From: Favolaschia claudopus
Lineage: Eukaryota; Basidiomycota; Agaricomycetes; Agaricales; Mycenaceae
Reading direction: 5' to 3'
Assembly: GCA_037176885.1 (NCBI GenBank)
Contig: JAWWNJ010000232.1
Location: forward strand, 124,001-188,000
DNA length: 64,000 nt
The translations under genes and the position numbers were made by a program. Position 1 is the stretch's first letter, and every line of letters starts with the position of its first letter. This document shows, in pieces, positions 56,669-64,000 of this stretch. Under the pieces are notes generated by a model. It had not been told where the DNA came from. It saw only the letters and a program-made list of their open reading frames with translations, and did not search any database.

Positions 56669-59315
56669 ATGGCAGCAAAATCCTCAGGACTCGGCTTAGA
56701 GATAGTCGGAACTATCAACAAACTACAGGATGTCTTCACAACCGTTGGCTCCAACTCAACACAGATAGACCTCCCTCAAATTTGTGTTCTGGGAAGTCAA
56801 AGTAGTGGCAAGAGTAGTGTCCTGGAGGTTGGATCTCTTGCTTTTCTTTTAGATTTCGTCCTAAGCTTTCATAGAACATCGTTGGACGAGACTTCCTGCC
56901 TCGTGGTTCTGGCATTGTGACACGGCGACCACTCGTGTGTCTCTTCGATTCTCGCTATGCGTCTTCGCGACTCACACACCGTACCAGGTTCTACAACTCA
57001 TCAATAGACCTGCTACCAGTGCCGCCTCTGCTCCAGCGACCAATGGCGCGACCCGTAAGCTACGTTCTCCTCCGCATCGACCGCAGCACTGAGATTATCA
57101 TAGCTCAACCAAACGGTACCGAAAAGGCCGCAGACAAAGGCGCTAATCCGGACGAATGGGGCGAATTCCTCCATCTTCCTGGCGAAAAATTTCACGACTT
57201 CAACAAGATTCGGGACGAGATTGTTCGCGACACTGAAGCCAAGACGGGACGCAATGCAGGGATATCTCCACAACCTATCAATCTCCGTATTTTCTCGCCA
57301 AACGTCTTGACCTTGACGCTCGTCGATCTGCCCGGTATCACAAAGGTTCCAGTAGGAGACCAACCGAAGGACATCGAGAAGCAGATTCGCGATATGCTGT
57401 TCAAGTACATATCGAAACCCGCCTGTATCATTCTTGCCGTCACAGCCGCCAACCAGGATCTAGCAAACTCTGAAGGGTTGAAAATGGCGCGGGAGGTGGA
57501 TCCTGAAGGCAATCGAACGATTGGAGTGTTGACCAAGGTCGACTTGATGTGCGTTGCTTTCATGTCTCTCTCCTCTCAATCTGACGAATATGCAGGGACG
57601 CCGGGACCGACGTGGTCGATATTCTGGCAGGGCGAATTATTCCACTACGTCTTGGTTATGTGCCTGTGGTCAATCGTGGCCAGCGTGATATAGATACGAA
57701 CCGACCTATTGCCTACGCCTTGGAGAAGGAGAAGGAGTTCTTCGAAAACCATCCATCATATCGAGGCAAAGCCAACTATTGCGGAACCCCTTTCCTCGCA
57801 TACAAGCTCAACTCAGTGCGTGCCTTTTTCGTATCTACAGTGCTCTCGGTGATGGTCATGTTTCTTCAAGATCCTCAAACTTCACATCCACAACACTCTC
57901 CCGGATATCAAGGCCCGGATCACACAGCAGCTTCAGAGGTACACGGCGGAGTTGCAATCGCTGGGTGGCCCATTGGGGGACAACTCAGCCAACCTCGTCC
58001 TCTCCGTCATTACCGAATTTACGACCGAATTCCGAACGATCATCGATGGTAATACGAACGATTTGGCGGTGAATGAACTGTCGGGAGGAGCTCGTATCAG
58101 TTTTGTATTCCACGAGCTGTTCAACAATGGTATCAAGAATATCGACCCATTCGACCAATCCCAGGATGGCGACATTCGTACGATTTTGTACAACTCCTCT
58201 GTGAGTTCACCTACGTTTCGTGGCCAAATCAGGCACTCATTTGCCAACTCATAGGGTTCAACGCCGGCGCTCTTCGTAGGAACAGCTGCTTTCGACGTTA
58301 TTGTCAAGAAACAGATTCTGCGCCTCGAAGATCCTAGTCTGAAGTGTTGCCAATTGGTATATGATGAGCTCATTCGCATTCTCGGGCAGCTCTTAGCCAA
58401 GATAGTGCGTATTTACTGGGTCTTTCTTTGAACGATTCCGACTACTCCCCAGCAAGCATTCCGGCGATTCCCCGCGCTGCGAGAGCGCTTCAACTCGGTA
58501 GTTGTCAACTTCTTCAAGACTTCAATGACGCCGACTACGAAACTCGTATCCGACATGGTTGCGTAAGCTGTCTAGGTAGATGTTTCTACTGCATCGAGTC
58601 TGACTACGCGCGTTAGAATGCAAGCCTGCTATATTAACACCACACACCCCGACTTCATCAATGGCCACAAGGCAATGTCCATTGTGAATGAGCGTCTCAG
58701 TGCCAACAAGCCTCCTCCGCCTACCGCTGACCCCAAAAGCGGGAAGCTTGCCCCGGGCCAGATCAACAACAACCGGGATCTTGATGTGGAACCCAAGAAG
58801 GATGAGCCCAGCTTTTTTGGTTCTTTCTTCGCTCCTAAGACCAAGGGCTCGTCAAAGAAGGCAGCAAACACATCCTCAACTATGGAGGCACCGCCTGCCG
58901 TCATCCGGCCTCAGGCGGCGCTCAGCGATCGCGAGGTCATGGAGACGGAGGTCATCAGTACGTTAAATCGTGTTCTTTTCTTCGCCTGGGATGCTCATGA
59001 TTCGCTCAGAACTGCTGATACATTCGTACTTCAACATTGTGAAGCGAGAGATGATTGACATGGTCCCTAAAGCGATCTCATTGACCCTCATCTCGCATTC
59101 GACAAATAATCTGCAGCAAGAACTACTTCAGCAGCTGTACAAGCCAGAAGTGTTGGGTGAGCTGCTCAAGGAGAGCGAGCATGTTGTCCAGAGGCGGAAG
59201 GAAGTCACCAGCATGGTCGCCGCGCTCAATAAGGCGGAGGAGTACGTCGTTTCGTCCGATCAAGGCGCTGAATACTGACTGACTGTCGCTCTTTAGGATT
59301 GTTGCGGGCGTCTAG
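56669..59315 (+). CDS. VPS1: Dynamin-like GTPase VPS1
   Basis: A large GTPase that cuts membranes in vacuolar sorting, endocytosis and peroxisome division. It starts [20 protein letters not shown] and soon has the P-loop [15 protein letters not shown]. After introns come the GTG-x-VTRRPLVLQL switch I segment, [40 protein letters not shown] (the DxxG motif) and [11 protein letters not shown] (TKxD). The stalk follows with [58 protein letters not shown], and [20 protein letters not shown] (typical of VPS1 and DNM1). A B-insert with [20 protein letters not shown] lies next. The GED has [20 protein letters not shown] and [20 protein letters not shown]. The final exon is only a few codons long. 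FFGSFFA in the insert is characteristic of VPS1 rather than DNM1. Confidence 0.93.
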
Positions 59316-60615
59316 TTCTTTGCGGTTGTTTGCGGATTTCTCGTCTCTCTCTCTTGCGGTCGTCGAACTCTATGCGTAGTAGTATCAACCTTCATAATGA
59401 GTTATACCCCAGCACGTACACTTAGCGGGCAGCCGCAGCGCGCCACTCGGGTCAACTCCGCGTATGATATGGTGCAAACAAGCGTAGTTTACATTCCCTC
59501 CCGCCAGGATTATATTTAATGCATGCACTAGTTTCGGAAATTCTGCCTCGAATGATACCGGGCGATCCTTCTTGGATTTTTCAGCTACTTTACCTCCTCT
59601 GTAGCCGCGGCGAAATATGTGGCGGTGCCACGGCGGATCGACGCTTCAACGGCTGCAGTTGCTTATTCTTGACTCTTTCCTCTTACAACTACCAACTAGC
59701 GGCGGCACGATCTGCGAGAGCGGGATGGCGGCATTCCTGGCTGTATCTTAGGCTCAATGCAGCCGGCCACCCCAGCTTCTTAGCGAGATACCAACTCGAT
59801 CTGCTCAAATGAGCCGCTAAGGTCGCTACAAATTTCGCCCCGCACCAGTTGGATTGCAATGGGAGACCACGCAACGTACCACATCGGCCAGACGATGATG
59901 CTTGAAAATGTTCAACTCATCAAGACCCAGGCACTACCTTCACCCATGATGTTTTACGTTGCTGACTCTAGGAAAATGTGCACAAAACAAGCAGTCCGAG
60001 GTCAACGATGGCCGGAGGATCAAGTTCTCATGTCTCTAGAGTCTACACCGACTAAGCTGGCTTTAGTGTCTTCTTATCCGTCTTACCGAGTCGAGCGCTG
60101 GCTGGTCAGCGTCCCGATGATTCCTTCCATTTGTGGATCAGACTGTCCGGAACTCTTGACTTCGAGGCAATTCGATCTGATGCCGGCGGGGACGCCATTC
60201 TGTTTGCGGTCTTTATCCTTCTTGGTGCCCGCCGTCCAACAGACCTGGTTCGCATCGCATCGCCCACCTCTCGTCGCGGATACCTCACTCCACATTTAGC
60301 TCAATCGTGAAAACATGTTGTTCTCTCAACTCATTGGTCTTTATCATTGAATACCGCTTGCCTGGTGGCTTTCAAAGCAACTCCCGGAAGCACACGGCGA
60401 CTCAGCGTGAAACACGGCAAGATGCCACCACTGCACCCTTAGAGCTGAGTCGCTACTTGGTCGCGCGTATCTGGTCGTGTTCAGTCCTCTGACCTCTGAC
60501 CCCCACGGGTGTCCATCATTTCATAATCACATACCGATACTATAAAACACGGACGGTCCCAACTACCCCGGGCAAATTTTGTGTCTGGACTACGCCAAAA
60601 AACAGAACTTCACCA
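59316..60615. other. Long intergenic region, no gene supported
   Basis: About 1300 bases between VPS1 and the MIF-like gene. One plus-strand open frame of 146 codons (59859-60299) occurs, but it has no recognisable domain and no neighbouring exon that fits. CT-rich stretches follow the VPS1 stop (3' UTR). A TATAAAA at 60541 belongs to the next gene. Confidence 0.5.
60541..60547 (+). promoter_or_regulatory. TATA element of the MIF-like gene
   Basis: TATAAAA lies 75 bases before the proposed ATG at 60616, a normal distance, and supports a real gene start here. Confidence 0.55.
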
Positions 60616-61183
60616 ATGCTCTACCTACTTCTCCTCGTCAATGTCCAGGTACTACTTGCCTCTGGGAGAAGCTGCGCAGCTTACTCACCCAACTTCCCTC
60701 CAGATTGCCGATGAAGCTGAATTTGCACGCCAGTTTTCCAAAGTATGTACAGTACTTCGAAATATGTTTCGGTGTTGTCCTCGGCCGGCTAATCGAAGAG
60801 CTTCTAGATCAGCACGCAAGCCTTGGAAAAACCAAAGTTTCAAATCACGACGAACATAACTTACAATCGCAACACTGCCAGCGTCGAGGCACCTATCGCT
60901 TGTGGACTTACAATTGTACGCATTGTCATTTGTCCCGCCCGTTGACAGTTCCGAGAATCAAATTCGGCTTTCCGTACATACTAGCTCGGCTTTCCCGATG
61001 ATGAAGATGCACAGGAGAAGTGCAGCGAGATGTATGCAGACTTCTTCATGGAGAAGCTGGATATCGCAAAGGAGCGGGTCTATATGTACGTCAGGCTCAT
61101 CACTTCTATACCATGCAAGTTTCTCAGCCTCGTTCAACAACAGCCGATTTCACAATCCCAGCGTCCCCACTACAAGCCGATAG
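60616..61183 (+). CDS. MIF/tautomerase-like protein lacking the N-terminal proline
   Basis: Five short exons join into about 106 codons. Exon 1 is MLYLLLLVNVQ; exon 2 is IADEAEFARQFSK; exon 3 has ISTQALEKPKFQITTNITYN with RNTASVEAPIACGLTI. Exon 4 reads LGFPDDEDAQEKCSEMYADF with FMEKLDIAKERVY, and exon 5 ends RFHNPSVPTTSR. The layout matches macrophage migration inhibitory factor and D-dopachrome tautomerase: a strand, a helix (ADE-x-F-x2-FSK), 'KP-x-I-x2-x-T-N', a second helix with Y/M-x3-F-x-EKL-I, then RVYI-x-F-x-P. Family length is about 115, so this is nearly full. Active members need Pro as residue 2; here residue 2 is Leu. Introns are all about 45-75 bases with GT...AG ends. The family call rests on pattern, and a homology search is needed to confirm it. 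Confidence 0.6.
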
Positions 61184-61546
61184 TATCTCGCTAGTTCTGG
61201 GATTGTTCTTCTCAGTCCAGGCAATACTGGACTCCGACCAGCACGGCTGTCGCCCTTGGTAGTAGTGTGGATTCGTCGACTTTTGCTGAGGTGCCGTCCG
61301 GCGACTGATTCATGCAGTGTCATGTTTGACGATCAGGTACGGACTACGCGGCGGGCGCGGAAGTGGAACGCTATGGACCTGGAATTTTGAGCCCTACGGA
61401 CGCCGAGTTTCCCGAATCTGTGTAGTAGAAAATGTTCTAAATAAAGATTCGCCGCTAAGTTCGTAGTTTGGAGTGACGTTGTCACAAAAACACAATTTGT
61501 GACCAGACGCGTCTTGAGACTCTTAATTCACCCCAGCCAACATAAA
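61184..61546. other. Intergenic region, MIF-like to MYND gene
   Basis: About 360 bases between two tandem genes. Nothing beyond presumed 3' UTR and promoter is seen. Confidence 0.5.
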
Positions 61547-62129
61547 ATGGTCTGCAGCAATTGTATGAAGCGCAGCGGAGCCGCAAAATGCAGTCGCTGC
61601 AAAATCACAGCCTACTGCGTTAGTTTCACCTCACTTTGCACCTCCCTCTCAAATTCTTCGACTAAATTTAACCTAACAGAACCGCGAATGCCAACGAGCG
61701 CACTGGTCCGCACACAAAAAACATTGCAAACCGCACGAACTTTCCCCGCAAAAACTCGACCTGCGCTTCTACATTAACCACGACCCGCCGGTCCTCATGC
61801 AGGAAGACATCCCGCTCATCCTTTGCAGCCGCGACGCACCGCGCGAGCTCACCTCGCGCTGGATCAGCAACCTCGTCGACACGCACGAAGAGGGCGTCCT
61901 CGAGAAGCGGGCTGGGCCGTGCACGTATTGCCCTGAGCCCGGTGTCGCGCTGCATACGACTTTGAGCGTGACGCTGCACCAGTCGCCGCCGACGGTGCTT
62001 GTGGTGGGACAGAGACTCTGTCAGAGGAATCGGTTTTCGCCGTGTGCGATTATGGCGGAGAAGACCATGCAGGATGGGATGAAGGCGCCCGGCTTTCCGG
62101 GTAAACCGTCGGACGTGTATACGGTGTGA
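61547..62129 (+). CDS. Small MYND-type zinc-finger protein
   Basis: Two exons (61547-61618 and 61680-62129) give 173 residues. The MYND finger fills the start: MVCSNCMKRSGAAKCSRCKI then TAYC and, after the 61-base intron, NRECQRAHWSAHKKHCKPHE, a full C-x2-C ... C-x2-C ... C-x3-C ... H-x3-C set. The remainder has LDLRFYINHDPPVLMQEDIP and LILCSRDAPRELTSRWISNL, then CTYCPEPGVALHTTLSVTLH with QSPPTVLVVGQRLC and ends GKPSDVYTV. The last exon is GC-rich with strong C/G third positions. MYND fingers bind proline-rich peptides; the C-terminal part is not recognised. Convergent with TBP. Confidence 0.85.
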
Positions 62130-62696
62130 GGGCGGGTCAGGGCAGGTTTTCTGCTCAAACATACTGAAAAAAAAAACCTGCTAATACTAATGGCCTTACT
62201 TTACCTGCAAAATGTAACGAGTACAGTATACCCTCGACAATGAATGCCTATTGTTTGGAACCTCGCTTTCACAAATGGAACTGGGACAGCTCATGCGAGA
62301 ACATCATACATGAGGCATTCGAAATGTACAACTGCATGCTTTGCGACTCGATTCGATTCAATTGACTGTATGTATGTTATTTATTGTCCGTGTTGTTGTA
62401 TGTACGATTGTATGAATGGATGGTAGGTATGTGGGGGACAAGGGGATATGCGCATGGAGAGACAAGTAATACACTGCGAGCCAGGAGGAATAAAATATGT
62501 ACGTATGATGATGATGGAGACAGAATGGTGACGATGCAAGTGAGGGATATAAGGAAGGAAAAGGAAGGAGGGGAGGCGTACGACGTGCACTACAATTCTT
62601 TACGCCCCAAACCAACTCCGACCCTGCTTCTTCCAGCTCACCCCACGCGGACCCAGACGTGGACGAATGCAGCATGCTTTTGGTGGTTGTAATAGG
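62130..62696. other. Intergenic region between convergent MYND and TBP genes
   Basis: About 570 bases. Around 62370-62440 it is rich in TGTATG-type words (TGTATGTATG, TTGTATGTACGATTGTATG). Near 62480-62570 it is purine-rich on the plus strand. Both are typical of 3' UTR sequence. No gene is supported. Confidence 0.5.
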
Positions 62697-63819
62697 TCAC
62701 GGCTTGCGGAACTCGCAAAGCACAGTGTATATCGTATTGAACGCGGTGTAGATCTCCTCGCGGACCTGTACGCGGGAGCACGACTGTCAGCCTCTAGGGA
62801 TCACAGTGAAAGTGTAGTGACAAAGATGCCCAGGCCCGAGACAACGCTCTGAAGAGCGTCGTCGAGGGCCTGGCGCCGGACAGATCATGTACCGGCGGTA
62901 CGACGCGCACTGAAGCGTGCAACGCCGTATGCATTTATGAAAGAGAAAAGGAAGAAACATACCTTGGCGCCGGTCAAGACGATCTTGCCCGAAACGAAGA
63001 TGAGGAGGACGACCTTAGGCTTTATCATGCGGTAGATGAGACCAGGGAAAAGCTGTGTGGCACGGCGTGTCAGTGAGTGGCATGGGTTAAGAAGAAAGAA
63101 CAGACCTCTGGTTCGTAACTGCTGAACTGTCCGTGGCTGTACGCAAGTCCCTCCAAGCGAATGGGGAACTTGACGTCGCAACTGCCCACGATGTTCTGAA
63201 TCTTGAACTCGGAGAACTTCGCCTCAAAACCAAGCTTCTGCACGATACGCGCGTACTTGCGCGATGCAAGCCTCGAGTCGTCCTCACTCTTCGCACCGGT
63301 AACGACCATCTTGCCCGACGCGAAAATGAGCGCGGTGGTCTTGGGGTCACGAATACGCATGATAACGGCGGCGAAACGCTATAAAAGACGACGAACGGAT
63401 AACAGTTCGACGTGCCATACAAAAGAAAGTTAGATCACAATACCAACCTTGGGATTGTACTCTGCATTGCGGGCGTGGAGGGCGATGGTCTTGAGGTCGA
63501 GACGACAGTCGAGGTTGACTGTGGCGACGATGTTTTGGAGAGTGGGGACGATGCCCTCGACGGCGGTGATGTGCTGCTGCTCGAGAGTGAGGGGTACGGG
63601 GGTAGATGGAACAGCGGCGGGTGCGGGTGGGGTAGAAGGCCCAGCGACGGCATTTGCCTGCTGCGGTGGTGGCGACGGCGGCTTCGCTATCGGCTGTGGT
63701 TGCAGCTGGGTGTAAGGGTTGCCGAGTGGGGAGGGCCCTGGAAGAGCAAGGCCGTGCTGCTGCTGGTACGCGCTGGGACGACCGAAGGTGACTTGGCGGG
63801 CGGGCAGGGCAAACGACAT
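62697..63819 (-). CDS. TBP: TATA-binding protein
   Basis: The general transcription factor that binds the TATA box in TFIID, TFIIIB and SL1. The exons give 267 residues. The N-terminus is Pro/Gln/Ala-rich: [40 protein letters not shown]. The conserved core starts near residue 90: [76 protein letters not shown] and [20 protein letters not shown], then [20 protein letters not shown]. The second half of the saddle repeats it: [30 protein letters not shown] and [16 protein letters not shown] with CEFRKP at the end. The last intron (about 190 bases) is the longest in the gene. The DNA-contact Asn, Phe and Leu positions are all normal. Its promoter runs to the window end. Confidence 0.97.
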
Positions 63820-64000
63820 TTTTTACTCTTTGTTGATTTTTGATGGGGGTGTAAAGGGCGTGGGAACGAAATTCTGCCCTCAACCGTCGCCTTTTATACG
63901 TCCAGAGCGTGACAGTTGTCACGGTGGCTGCGTCTGTGATGCGCTTCTGTATAAATGTGAGTCAGCGGCCGATGTGCCGGCTCTCCTTTCTTCCACTCCA
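63820..64000 (-). promoter_or_regulatory. Upstream region of TBP
   Basis: The last 181 bases of the window, 5' of the TBP start. A GTATAAAAGG reading on the minus strand near 63890-63899 could serve as a TATA element for TBP itself. Nothing else is supported. Confidence 0.4.

Noticed and set aside
59859..60299. A 146-codon open frame in the long spacer
   Set aside because: No domain, no splice partners and no promoter signal; treated as chance.

Overview
This window is nuclear DNA of a filamentous fungus, most likely a basidiomycete of the Agaricomycetes. The genes are closely packed on both strands and are cut by many short introns of about 45-65 bases with GT...AG ends and CTNAY-like branch sites. 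The gene families are fungal: Dicer, TRI12-type MFS pump, GtaA glutaminase, FAS1 protein, Baeyer-Villiger-type monooxygenase and secreted CAZymes. I see no ribosomal RNA gene, CRISPR array or intact transposon, and I recognised no tRNA. Gene boundaries below were set by joining open frames across plausible introns by eye; single exon ends may be off by a few bases.

Layout. 0-7 kb: the 3' end of a Dicer (+), then an MFS efflux pump and a secreted glutaminase (both -); the glutaminase ends in an extra three-repeat module. 7-19 kb: housekeeping genes RAD18 (+), SAGA subunit ADA1/HFI1 (-), BUB3 (+) and a nucleolar UTP8/NOL11-like protein (-), then a long CCCH/RRM-like/RING-IBR-RING gene (+) carrying an internal tandem duplication of about 1.03 kb. 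19-27 kb: a secreted GH28 pectinase and an amino acid transporter (+), then a protein kinase-like protein whose catalytic loop reads HRG instead of HRD (-), and NTF2 (-). 27-38 kb: a P-loop sugar/nucleoside-kinase-like protein (-), an SNM1/Artemis-type nuclease (+), gamma-tubulin complex protein 2 (-), a conserved-looking unknown gene with probable frame breaks (+), and a secreted FAS1 protein (-). 38-48 kb: a Baeyer-Villiger-type flavin monooxygenase (-), a divergent pair of secreted carbohydrate-active proteins (GH88 - and a BNR_4 beta-propeller +), and RFT1 (+). 47-64 kb: FIG4 lipid phosphatase (-), HAT1 (-), cytosolic tryptophanyl-tRNA synthetase (+), a LOG-type phosphoribohydrolase (-), VPS1 dynamin (+), a MIF/tautomerase-like protein lacking Pro2 (+), a MYND zinc-finger protein (+) and TATA-binding protein (-).

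Most of the window is ordinary housekeeping sequence. The parts with the best claim to novelty are: the divergent GH88/BNR_4 pair, which could act in sequence on rhamnose-capped glucuronate side chains of plant arabinogalactan; the glutaminase fused to a threefold-repeat, beta-trefoil-like module; the CCCH-RBR gene, where a duplicated unit is joined out of frame and two competing splice solutions are visible; the HRG pseudokinase; and the MIF-like protein without its catalytic proline.
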